A stretch of 6,211 nt of DNA from Pedobacter sp. UBA5917 (lineage in GTDB: Bacteria; Bacteroidota; Bacteroidia; Sphingobacteriales; Sphingobacteriaceae), in the NCBI RefSeq assembly GCF_002432345.1, contig NZ_DJDT01000249.1, positions 1 to 6,211 on the forward strand. The letters run 5' to 3'. Position 1 is the first letter of the stretch. Every line of letters starts with the position of its first letter. Both the position numbers and the translations under genes were made by a program. This document shows positions 1 to 6,211 of the stretch, piece by piece. Below the pieces are notes generated by a model. The model was not told the DNA's origin and made no database searches. It was given only the letters and a program-made list of their open reading frames with translations.

Positions 1-38
1 CTTGTTTCAGTATCCATTATGCGATTAAGCGCTTTCCA

Positions 39-120
39 ACTTCCAAAGTCGGCCTTTGCTTAGGCCTTTTGAGACTTCCGAAGTTGACCCTTTCCCACAG
101 CCTCTTCTAAACTTCGGAAG
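39..120. repeat. Cluster of three CTTCC(A/G)AAGT repeats, two forming an 11-bp inverted repeat
   Basis: Three related short elements lie upstream of the first gene. Bases 39-54 and 74-89 are direct copies that agree at 13 of 16 positions (acttccaaagtcggcc and acttccgaagttgacc), 35 bp apart. A third copy, inverted, sits at 110-120 (aacttcggaag) and is the exact reverse complement of 75-85, so 75-120 can fold into an 11-bp stem with a 24-nt loop. The hairpin is followed by AAAAA rather than a T-run, so it is not a standard intrinsic terminator. The arrangement resembles dispersed intergenic (REP-like) repeats of Bacteroidota genomes, but one window cannot show that it is dispersed. A regulator-binding cluster is the alternative. 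Confidence 0.55.
51..70 (+). terminator. Weak possible terminator hairpin of an upstream gene
   Basis: GGCCT (51-55) and AGGCC (62-66) pair perfectly around the 6-nt loop TTGCTT, and TTTT follows at 67-70. The stem is only 5 bp, though GC-rich, and the T-run is short. No coding region ending just upstream can be confirmed, because the window starts too close. It could equally be part of the repeat cluster in which it lies. Confidence 0.25.
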
Positions 121-224
121 AAAAAGCAATTTTTTCTGTCACACTTTATACTTTTTGGTGTCATATAGCTGAAACCTCGAAAAAAGGTTAATCGAACAAA
201 TTTAGAATAAACGAATTTTTAGCT

Positions 225-3041
225 ATGAAAACCTATTTATGGATCATGTTGTGCCTGATATCTACGAAACTCTTCGCACAACAGGTGGGTAATATAAATG
301 GAAAAATTATTGATAGAAAAACGGATCAGCCAATCGAATATGTGGGGATCATCTTATCAAATAAAACCGATTCGGTCAAAAAAGTTGGGGTTGTAACCAA
401 TAAGGCCGGAGAATTTTCTTTCAATGCCGTTGCCAATGGCGATTATAAAATCAGGATTTCGGCAATGGGTTATAACCCGGTAACCAAAAATATTACTGTT
501 AATGGAAAAACAATTAATCTTGGCGCTTTAAAGTTGCAGGAAGATGCCATTGCCTTAAAAGATGTTGCGGTAAGCGGTCGTTATGCCACAGCAACCGTGA
601 AAAAGGATACTATTGAATTTAATGCCGATGCCTATAAAACCAGACCCAATGCAGCGGTTGAAGACCTTTTGAAAAAACTCCCGGGTGTAACCGTTGATAA
701 GGATGGAAGTATTTTGGTGCAGGGCCAAAAGGTTACCCGCTTAACCGTTGATGGTAAAGACTTTTTTGGAACCGATCCAAAAACCGCAACCAAAAATCTG
801 CCTGCCGATGCCATAGCGAAAATACAATTGATTGATAGCAAAACACAGGAAGCCAAAGCAACAGGGATTGACGATGGCCAGCGCGAAAAGGTATTAAACC
901 TAACCATCAAAGAAGACAAGAAAAAAGGCTGGTTCGGTAATGCCAACCTTGCCGGGGGTACAACCGATAAATACGGAAGTTATTTAAGTGCCAATCATTT
1001 TAATAAGAACCTGCAGTTTGCTGTTTTGGGCATGAGCAACAATACCAACGATGCCAGTTTCGGTTATGATGACCTGAGCAGTTTCAGCGGTGGCAATATC
1101 GGTAATATTTTTGCACCGCCTGCCGGAGGAAGTTTTTCTATCAATAACAACAACGGTAAAACTACCATTGGTGGTAGCGGTGTTTTTGATAACAATGCCA
1201 TTGGTCTGTATACCACGCACAGCGGTGGGGTTAACTACAGCAACTCCTGGGGCAAAAACAATAAACTGGCCATCAGCGGTAGTTACTTTACCTATTTCTC
1301 TTCTGGTTTGGGCAATAAATTATCCAATATCCAGGATTTAAGTTCGGGCGATATTCTGCGTACTTTGGATAATACCAACCGAAACAGCGATAACCAGGCG
1401 CACCGTTTTAATTTTAAGGCCGAATATCATCCCGATTCGCTAACTGATATCGTACTGCGCCCCAATGTGATTTTAAACAATACCACCAACATCAATAACC
1501 GTACTTTCAATGCTAATTTTGATGCCACGGGAAAAGCAAATGATGGAAGCCAGTATTATAACCAGCATAACTTTACCCCTTCGTTATTTGGTGAATTTAC
1601 TGTACTGAGAAGATTGGCAAACAAAAAAGGATCATTTTCACTGCGTTTAAATGGTACACAGAATACCTTTAATTCTGATTGGTTAAACCAATCATTACTC
1701 AATCAGTATGTAAATGGCGGTACCACTGTTACCAATATCAATCAGCAGGCTAATCAGGAAAATGCTTCAAAAACCTATACCATTAACGGAAATTACGCGA
1801 GGCAGCTTAATCAGAAATGGAGTGCCAATCTTGCCTACGGTTATACAAGGAGTATTGTTGATGCACAGCAGATCACTTTTGATTATAACCCAACAACCGA
1901 TCGTTACGAAACCATTGTACCATCATTAACCAATACTTTCGATAACCATAACAGCCTGCAAACAGCCGGATTGGGTTTTATATATACAGGAAAAGACTGG
2001 ACATATAATTTCGGATTGAATGCGCAGCAAAGTTTGTTAAACGCCAATGTGTTCAATAACCTAGGCGCCAATATTGGCAATATCGATAAATCGTACTATA
2101 ATTTATTACCGCGTTTAACGGTTAATTTTAAGAATAAGGCCAACCAAACCATCGCCATCAATTACCGGGCTAGTGTTAATTTACCTTCCGTTACCGATTT
2201 GCAACCTGTGCAAAACAATACCAATCCGCTATACCAAAGAATTGGTAATCCGGATCTGGAAGCAAGGAAAAACCATAGGCTATCGGTAAACTTCAATACT
2301 TTTAGTCCTGATAATAACCGCTATTGGAATGGATATTTCCTTTATAATTTATCGTTTGATGATACCGGGAACGATATTACCTATAACAATGGTATCCAAA
2401 CGGTAAAACCCATCAACGTAAACGGCAACTATTATCTGCGTGCCGGAACCTATTTCGGGATGCCATCAAAACTTAAAGGTTTGAGGATGAATTATGGTGC
2501 GAACTTCTTTACCGAACACCGGACAAACTTTATCAGCGGCGATAAAAACATTACCAACAGGTTCGAAATAGGGCCGAATATTAACTGGAGTTACGATATC
2601 GACGATAAATTTAACGCAGGTATTTATGCTTACGTAGGGTATACCAAGGTAAATAACACTGCCGAATCGGCCATAAACAATAAGTATTTCAGTCTCGAAA
2701 ATACGCTGAACCTAAGCTACGAATTTATAAAAGATTTAAGGGTAGAGGCCGATCTTAATCACATTGGTTCTGCCGGCCGTTCTGATGGATTTAACAACAA
2801 TTACTTTTTGCTTAATGCCGGTATCAACAAATACCTGATGAAACGCAGGGTAACGTTAAGCTTGAAAGGTTTTGATATCCTGAACCAGAATACCAGCATA
2901 GATAGGATTGTGAACAGCAGCAGGATAGAAGATGTGCGCTACAATAACATTACCCGTTATTTTTATCTATCGTTAAACTATAAATTAACCAAGGTTGGGG
3001 CAAATAACGAAAGAAGCAATCCACGTAGTACAGTTAATTAG
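225..3041 (+). CDS. TonB-receptor-like outer-membrane beta-barrel protein with carboxypeptidase-regulatory-like N-terminal domain
   Basis: This 938-residue protein is predicted to sit in the outer membrane as a large beta-barrel. Residues 1-18 are a signal peptide (Lys-2, hydrophobic core, likely cut after LFA). Residues about 22-105 form a CarboxypepD_reg-like beta-sandwich (INGKIIDRKTDQPIEYV, then GEFSF and ISAMGY). A plug-like segment follows at about 112-235, with LLKKLPGVTVDKDGSILVQG and LTVDGKDFFGTDP, and the rest is barrel with many alternating aromatic/polar strands. The last strand is near 911-924 (RYFYLSLNYKLTKV), followed by a 14-residue polar tail instead of the usual terminal aromatic. 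Residues 285-325 are rich in Gly, Asn and Ser. Plug and barrel resemble the OMP_b-brl_3 group rather than SusC: there is no SusC signature, no STN domain and no SusD partner next door. The substrate is unknown. The start is the ATG directly before the signal peptide; the leader has no Shine-Dalgarno, as is usual in this phylum. TATACTTTTTG at 147-157 is a poor match to a -7 box and has no -33 TTG. The gene ends 23 bp before a strong terminator, so it is probably monocistronic. Confidence 0.9.
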   Translation: MKTYLWIMLCLISTKLFAQQVGNINGKIIDRKTDQPIEYVGIILSNKTDSVKKVGVVTNKAGEFSFNAVANGDYKIRISAMGYNPVTKNITVNGKTINLGALKLQEDAIALKDVAVSGRYATATVKKDTIEFNADAYKTRPNAAVEDLLKKLPGVTVDKDGSILVQGQKVTRLTVDGKDFFGTDPKTATKNLPADAIAKIQLIDSKTQEAKATGIDDGQREKVLNLTIKEDKKKGWFGNANLAGGTTDKYGSYLSANHFNKNLQFAVLGMSNNTNDASFGYDDLSSFSGGNIGNIFAPPAGGSFSINNNNGKTTIGGSGVFDNNAIGLYTTHSGGVNYSNSWGKNNKLAISGSYFTYFSSGLGNKLSNIQDLSSGDILRTLDNTNRNSDNQAHRFNFKAEYHPDSLTDIVLRPNVILNNTTNINNRTFNANFDATGKANDGSQYYNQHNFTPSLFGEFTVLRRLANKKGSFSLRLNGTQNTFNSDWLNQSLLNQYVNGGTTVTNINQQANQENASKTYTINGNYARQLNQKWSANLAYGYTRSIVDAQQITFDYNPTTDRYETIVPSLTNTFDNHNSLQTAGLGFIYTGKDWTYNFGLNAQQSLLNANVFNNLGANIGNIDKSYYNLLPRLTVNFKNKANQTIAINYRASVNLPSVTDLQPVQNNTNPLYQRIGNPDLEARKNHRLSVNFNTFSPDNNRYWNGYFLYNLSFDDTGNDITYNNGIQTVKPINVNGNYYLRAGTYFGMPSKLKGLRMNYGANFFTEHRTNFISGDKNITNRFEIGPNINWSYDIDDKFNAGIYAYVGYTKVNNTAESAINNKYFSLENTLNLSYEFIKDLRVEADLNHIGSAGRSDGFNNNYFLLNAGINKYLMKRRVTLSLKGFDILNQNTSIDRIVNSSRIEDVRYNNITRYFYLSLNYKLTKVGANNERSNPRSTVN

Positions 3042-3064
3042 CAGGGATAAATTATTCTCCTTTC

Positions 3065-3107
3065 AATCCTTAGCAATTACTTTTATAGTAAATGTTAAGG
3101 ATTTTTT
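3065..3107 (+). terminator. Strong intrinsic terminator after the barrel-protein gene
   Basis: Bases 3065-3081 and 3087-3103 form a 17-bp stem with one A-A mismatch and one G-T wobble, closed by the 5-nt loop TTTAT. The downstream arm ends in a run of six T (3102-3107), followed by GCTTTT. It starts 23 bp after the stop codon at 3039-3041. The stem is AT-rich but long. It separates the barrel gene from cysC and argues against any reading of cysC that begins upstream of it. The upstream arm begins AATCC with no A-run before it, so it looks one-directional. Confidence 0.8.
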
Positions 3108-3195
3108 GCTTTTCTTACAGTTAATTTATGAATATAAATTTAGCCTGGTATCTTTAGCTTTTGTTTATTGCCTCAACCCATCTACAACATCAATT

Positions 3196-3771
3196 ATGTC
3201 TCTCTTAAGCGCTAAAAGAAATGGTTTAACCAACCTGCCGCAAAATGGCATAGTAATCTGGATTTTTGGATTATCTGGCTCAGGGAAAACAACCATTTCT
3301 ACCCTGTTGAAAGAGAAACTCGAAGAAGAAGGTTTTTATACTGTTAGCCTGGATGGTGATATACTTAGGGAGGGTATTAATAAACATCTGGGATTTAGCG
3401 AAGCAGATAGGACAGAAAACATCCGGCGGGCGGCAGAAATTGCCAAACTGATGTTAAAAAATAATCTGATTACCATCTGTTCTTTTATTACCCCATTGGA
3501 AGAAAACCGTTTGTTGGCCGCAGAAATTATTGGAGAAGGATATTTTGAGGTATTTTTAGACTGCCCACTGTCCATATGCAAAGAAAGAGATGTAAAGGGT
3601 CTTTATAAAAATGCAGGTTTGAACCTGATCAAGAACTTTACCGGTATCAGCGCCAAATTCGAACCAGCTGTAAAAGCAGATCTTGTTATCAAAACCTACA
3701 CAGAAAATCCTGATCAAAGCATGGATAGGGTGTTTTCTCAAATTATTTCAAAAATCAGTTCTCATTCTTAA
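3196..3771 (+). CDS. cysC: Adenylylsulfate (APS) kinase, divergent solitary CysC
   Basis: The family uses ATP to phosphorylate adenosine 5'-phosphosulfate, giving PAPS, the sulfate donor for reductive assimilation or sulfotransferases; it is cytoplasmic. The 191-residue length is normal for a stand-alone CysC. Visible motifs are the P-loop GLSGSGKT (25-32), LDGD (52-55) with Arg-58, GFSEADRTENIRR (66-78), SFITP (97-101 region), KGLYK (134-138) and KNFTGI (146-151). Three departures stand out. The serine of the usual FISP motif, phosphorylated in the E. coli enzyme, is Thr-99. The usual KARxGE lid sequence reads NAGLNL (139-144). The usual PYEAP or PFEAP reads KFEPA. Activity on APS is therefore likely but not certain; a related small-molecule kinase is possible. 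The reading frame is open upstream to a TTG at 2995, but that stretch overlaps the previous gene and spans its terminator, and the CysC homology begins only after ATG 3196, so I chose 3196. There is no cysD, cysN or sulfotransferase in the window. TATCTTTA at 3149-3156 is a partial -7 box without a clear -33. Confidence 0.88.
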   Translation: MSLLSAKRNGLTNLPQNGIVIWIFGLSGSGKTTISTLLKEKLEEEGFYTVSLDGDILREGINKHLGFSEADRTENIRRAAEIAKLMLKNNLITICSFITPLEENRLLAAEIIGEGYFEVFLDCPLSICKERDVKGLYKNAGLNLIKNFTGISAKFEPAVKADLVIKTYTENPDQSMDRVFSQIISKISSHS

Positions 3772-3882
3772 ACACTTTTAGCCTATTTATTGGTGTTTGT
3801 TTAAATTTTATAAAACTCCTGGCAATTATTCATTGAATTTGATTGTCGTGGGTCTTTTTGTCCTGCCATTATTGAAAATCTT

Positions 3883-3896
3883 AACGCAAACGTTTG
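3883..3896. promoter_or_regulatory. LacI/PurR-like operator, distal copy
   Basis: AACGCAAACGTTTG contains the 10-bp palindrome CAAACGTTTG with a central CG, typical of LacI-family operators; it resembles the E. coli PurR site ACGCAAACGTTTGCGT. The 14 bp are exactly repeated, inverted, at 4062-4075. The 8 bp directly before it (AAAATCTT, 3875-3882) also recur inverted at 4083-4090. The regulator is not in the window. The site lies about 240 bp upstream of the predicted transcription start of the SusC-type gene. Confidence 0.5.
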
Positions 3897-3949
3897 TTAG
3901 TTTTTTTATCCAATGGTATTCATCTATTTTCTTATACACGTTTTTCCTG

Positions 3950-3981
3950 ATTATTGGCTATTAAAAAATAGTTTCAATAAT
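3950..3981. other. AT-rich imperfect hairpin between the two operators
   Basis: ATTATTG (3950-3956) pairs with CAATAAT (3975-3981), and inside it CTATT (3958-3962) pairs with AATAG (3967-3971) around an AAAA loop. A one-base (G) versus three-base (TTT) internal bulge separates the two stems. No T-run follows on either strand, so it is a poor terminator. It may be chance in an AT-rich stretch, or a structural element. Confidence 0.35.
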
Positions 3982-4061
3982 ATTAGAAGCATGTTCTCGT
4001 ACGAAGTTCCATTTGTCATGTGGCAAGAGCTATAAAATCGATCCATTTCTTTGCTCATAAT

Positions 4062-4075
4062 CAAACGTTTGCGTT
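4062..4075. promoter_or_regulatory. LacI/PurR-like operator, promoter-proximal copy
   Basis: CAAACGTTTGCGTT is the exact reverse complement of 3883-3896 and shares the palindrome CAAACGTTTG. It ends 13 bp before the -33 element of the predicted promoter, at roughly -52 to -65 from the likely start. That position suits activation, or repression by looping with the distal copy (centres 175 bp apart), better than simple blocking of polymerase. It is most likely the control site of the SusC-type gene. The bound protein is inferred from the motif only. Confidence 0.55.
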
Positions 4076-4088
4076 GTGTTTAAAGATT

Positions 4089-4120
4089 TTGTGCACCTCA
4101 AATAGCATAAATTAGATTTG
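4089..4120 (+). promoter_or_regulatory. Bacteroidota-type promoter of the SusC-like gene
   Basis: The -7 box TAGATTTG (4113-4120) fits the Bacteroidota consensus TAnnTTTG at every fixed base. A -33 TTG (4089-4091, within TTTTG) lies 21 bp upstream, within or at the edge of the usual spacing. Transcription would start near 4127, giving a leader of about 170 nt. The LacI-type site at 4062-4075 lies just upstream. Confidence 0.6.
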
Positions 4121-4296
4121 GAAAGAGCGGCATTGAGGGTTAACCAACTTCGTTATATGTCCTTTTTTAAAGTAAACGAGCAAAAAACGACCAGAAATTT
4201 CCATGGTATAACAAAATGGTAATCGGCCTATGATTTAAAAAAGCAAATCTAAATTATCCCGCAACAACCTATCAACTAACTTAAAAACAACAAAAC

Positions 4297-6211
4297 ATGA
4301 AGATCAAATCTTTACTGATTTTTGGCGCAGTTGGCTTATTTTGGCTTAACGAAAGTAAAGCCTTTGTCCATCTAAACCACAACACAAGCATAAAGGCAGA
4401 GGAACCCGCTTATTTTGCCGATATTACCATCAAAGGTAAGATAACCGATAAATCAGGCCCGGTTCCTGGGGCAACCATTACTCTAAAGTCAAATCCGGGT
4501 ATCGGTACCTCAACTGATGGATCTGGTAATTTTGCAATCACTGTTCCTGCTGATGGTATTTTAATCATTAAATCAGTAGGTTATAAAACACAAGAAATCC
4601 CTGTTCAGGGCAGAACTTCAATCAATATCAGTTTGGAGGAAGAAAACAACAACCTGAGCGATGTAGTTGTTGTAGGGTATTCGTCCAAAAAACAGGGCGA
4701 ACTATCAAGTTCTGTTTCAGTAATTTCTGCCGAAAAATTAAAAGGGGTGGCCTCCAACGATGTAATTTCCATGATTCAGGGTAAAGCTCCTGGCGTAGTG
4801 GTTTCTTCAGGGAGTGGAGACCCAACTTCTGCACCTAAAATGACCATAAGAGGCATCGGAAGTATTAATGGAGGAACAGCGCCACTACTGGTTGTAGATG
4901 GGAATATTCTTGGTGCCTATGGAACCGAAGGCGCTACTTATAGTCCGAATGATGTAGAATCCATTACGATTTTAAAAGATGCTGCGGCTACCGGCTTATA
5001 TGGCTCACGTGCAGGTAGTGGCGTTATCATTGTAACCACTAAAACAGGTAAAGCCGGCGAGGCAAAAATAGAATTCAGTTCAGTTGTGGGTTTTAATTCA
5101 CCTTCTACCGGTAATTTCAAATTGATGAACAGTCAGCAATTGTACGATTATCAGAAAACATTTTCCAATCCGGATCCATCAGCTTTGAAAAATGATACCA
5201 ACTGGTGGGACCTGGCTACTCAAAATGGAATGACACAGAATTATACCCTTTCTGCATCCGGCGGGACTGAAAAAACAAGGTATTACATCGCGGGTAACTT
5301 TTATAGAGAACAGGGGACCGTAATCAATAACGATAAAAATGCCTATAATCTGAGGGCAAATTTAAATAGTCAGTTAACCAAAAAACTAAAAGTGAGTTTA
5401 TTGCTAAATGGGGTATTTACCAGAAACAACTATGCCAATAGCAACACACTTGGAGACGGCTATTTAAACCTTCCTTTCGATCCTGCTTATAATGCAGACG
5501 GAACGCCGGTTGACCCTCGGGTTACACCAACTTGGAAAGGCCGGGATGTAGAAAATTTTCTTCATTCTACACAATATAATCTTTCTTATCAAAGAAGCCT
5601 GAATTTAAGTGCCGATGTAAATTTAGATTATAACATTGTAAAGAATTTAACTTTTTCCAGTTATAACAGAACCACATTTTACAACACTTTTGCTGTAGAT
5701 TACTACGATAAACGTACTAAAGAAGGCGGTGCAACCAACGGCTCGCTTTACAACTCAACAACCTACAAAAACAGGCTGCTAAGTTCGAACAGATTAAAAT
5801 ATGAAAATAGCTTTGGCGAAAACCATTTAACAGTTCTTGCTGTTGGCGAAGCTGAAAAATCATATTATGATGAAGCCAATTTAAATGGAAAAAATTTACC
5901 TGCCGGCCGCCCGGTAATGTCTACTGCTACCGACATTATCAGCAATCCATCAGGAGGAACCAACGAATATAATTTCAGCAAATATTTAAGCCAGGTTGAT
6001 TACAATTATGCAGGTAAGTATTTCGCTATTGCATCCTTTGTACACGAAAACTCCTCACGTTTTGGTTTAAACAAAAGTGGTGGCGATTTTTATCAACTGG
6101 GGGCATCCTGGATCTTGAGCAAGGAAAGCTTTTTAAAAGAGGTTAAACCAATCAGTTTCTTGAAATTAAGGGCCAGTTACGGTACAACAGGTAATGCTGA
6201 AATTGGCGATT
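4297..6211 (+). CDS. SusC/RagA-family TonB-linked outer-membrane receptor, 3' end cut off by the window
   Basis: An uninterrupted frame of 638 codons runs off the window edge. Family members usually have about 1000 residues or more, so roughly the last third is missing. Such proteins form the TonB-driven outer-membrane channel of SusC/SusD nutrient importers, mostly for glycans, sometimes for peptides. Residues 1-22 are a signal peptide (MKIKSLLIFG..., likely cut after SKA). Residues about 44-115 are a CarboxypepD_reg-like domain (ITIKGKITDKSGPVPGATI, GNFAI, SVGY). DVVVVGY at 122-128 is the typical SusC TonB-box region. The plug follows (SMIQGKAPGVVV, 158-169; MTIRGIGSI, 182-190), with the SusC signature at about 197-252 (LLVVDG, NDVESITILKDAAATGLYGSRAGSGV in two overlapping parts, IVTTKTGK). 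Barrel strands follow from about 258. There is no STN domain, so FecI/FecR-type sigma-factor signalling is not expected, consistent with the LacI-type sites upstream. The ATG is preceded by A-rich sequence and directly begins the signal peptide. A susD-like gene would be expected downstream, outside the window. The substrate cannot be read from this part. Confidence 0.93.
   Translation, partial: MKIKSLLIFGAVGLFWLNESKAFVHLNHNTSIKAEEPAYFADITIKGKITDKSGPVPGATITLKSNPGIGTSTDGSGNFAITVPADGILIIKSVGYKTQEIPVQGRTSINISLEEENNNLSDVVVVGYSSKKQGELSSSVSVISAEKLKGVASNDVISMIQGKAPGVVVSSGSGDPTSAPKMTIRGIGSINGGTAPLLVVDGNILGAYGTEGATYSPNDVESITILKDAAATGLYGSRAGSGVIIVTTKTGKAGEAKIEFSSVVGFNSPSTGNFKLMNSQQLYDYQKTFSNPDPSALKNDTNWWDLATQNGMTQNYTLSASGGTEKTRYYIAGNFYREQGTVINNDKNAYNLRANLNSQLTKKLKVSLLLNGVFTRNNYANSNTLGDGYLNLPFDPAYNADGTPVDPRVTPTWKGRDVENFLHSTQYNLSYQRSLNLSADVNLDYNIVKNLTFSSYNRTTFYNTFAVDYYDKRTKEGGATNGSLYNSTTYKNRLLSSNRLKYENSFGENHLTVLAVGEAEKSYYDEANLNGKNLPAGRPVMSTATDIISNPSGGTNEYNFSKYLSQVDYNYAGKYFAIASFVHENSSRFGLNKSGGDFYQLGASWILSKESFLKEVKPISFLKLRASYGTTGNAEIGD

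Larger units (their letters stand above)
3772..4296. other. 525-bp intergenic regulatory region before the SusC-type gene
   Basis: No convincing gene lies here; the longest + strand ATG frame I checked is a 40-codon frame at 3913-4035. A 6-bp stem (AAACAC at 3770-3775 with GTGTTT at 3793-3798), followed by GTTTAAATTTT, could weakly terminate cysC and overlaps its stop codon. The region holds two LacI-type palindromes (3883-3896, 4062-4075), an AT-rich hairpin (3950-3981) and a Bacteroidota promoter (4089-4120). From the predicted transcription start near 4127 to the ATG lies an untranslated leader of about 170 nt, in which I see no strong stem. The last 20 bases before the ATG are A-rich with no Shine-Dalgarno, which is normal for the phylum. 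Confidence 0.7.

Noticed and set aside
1..108. Possible end of an upstream coding region in the first 108 bases
   Set aside because: The + strand frames close at 27, 63 and 108 without any recognisable protein sequence, and the stretch is dominated by repeats.
147..157. TATACTTTTTG as a possible -7 box for the first gene
   Set aside because: It needs an extra T relative to TAnnTTTG and has no TTG at the right distance upstream.
172..190. Small hairpin AACCT / AGGTT just before the first gene
   Set aside because: A 5-bp AT-containing stem with a 7-nt loop is too weak to call a regulatory structure.
632..1929. Overlapping shorter frames on both strands inside the first gene
   Set aside because: They are shadows of the long barrel-protein frame, with no domain features of their own.
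3149..3163. TATCTTTA and TAGCTTTTG as possible -7 boxes for cysC
   Set aside because: Both are imperfect and no -33 TTG lies 19-21 bp upstream; kept only as a remark in the cysC entry.
3913..4035. A 40-codon frame starting ATG GTA TTC inside the intergenic region, partly hydrophobic
   Set aside because: It lies across the AT-rich hairpin, has no recognisable family, lacks a promoter match nearby, and a frame of this length is expected by chance in AT-rich DNA.
4157..4222. A 21-codon frame (MSFFKVNEQK...) in the leader of the SusC-type gene
   Set aside because: It is too short to support from sequence alone and has no attenuator-like codon run or paired hairpins downstream.
4112..4252. 9-bp inverted repeat TTAGATTTG (4112-4120) and CAAATCTAA (4244-4252)
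   Set aside because: One arm is the promoter -7 box and would not be in the mRNA; AT-rich 9-mers recur easily by chance.

Overview
The window looks like chromosomal DNA of a Bacteroidota species, most likely a Sphingobacteriaceae/Pedobacter-type organism. The evidence is two large outer-membrane beta-barrel receptors with N-terminal carboxypeptidase-regulatory-like domains, starts without Shine-Dalgarno sequences but with A-rich leaders, a TTG...TAnnTTTG promoter of the Bacteroidota sigma type, and an AT-leaning base composition. The genus is inferred from style, not from a search.

Layout, all on the + strand. Bases 1-224 are non-coding as far as I can see and hold a small family of CTTCC(A/G)AAGT repeats, two of which form an 11-bp inverted repeat. 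Bases 225-3041 encode a complete 938-residue TonB-receptor-like outer-membrane barrel protein of the OMP_b-brl_3 type. A strong 17-bp hairpin with a T-run (3065-3107) ends that unit. Bases 3196-3771 encode a 191-residue adenylylsulfate (APS) kinase, CysC. It stands alone here, without cysD/cysN, and differs from the usual enzyme in the lid and around the phospho-serine position. A 525-bp intergenic region (3772-4296) carries two LacI/PurR-like palindromes in an exact 14-bp inverted arrangement, an AT-rich hairpin between them, and a good Bacteroidota promoter. Bases 4297-6211 encode the first 638 residues of a SusC/RagA-family TonB-linked receptor that runs off the end of the window.

How the parts work together: the three genes are probably three transcription units rather than one operon, because a terminator separates the first from the second and a dedicated regulatory region precedes the third. 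The SusC-type gene is probably the start of a nutrient-uptake (SusC/SusD) locus under a LacI-family regulator that is not in the window. Nothing in the window amounts to a clearly new biological system. The points most worth a second look are the paired operators, the divergent solitary CysC and the upstream repeat cluster.
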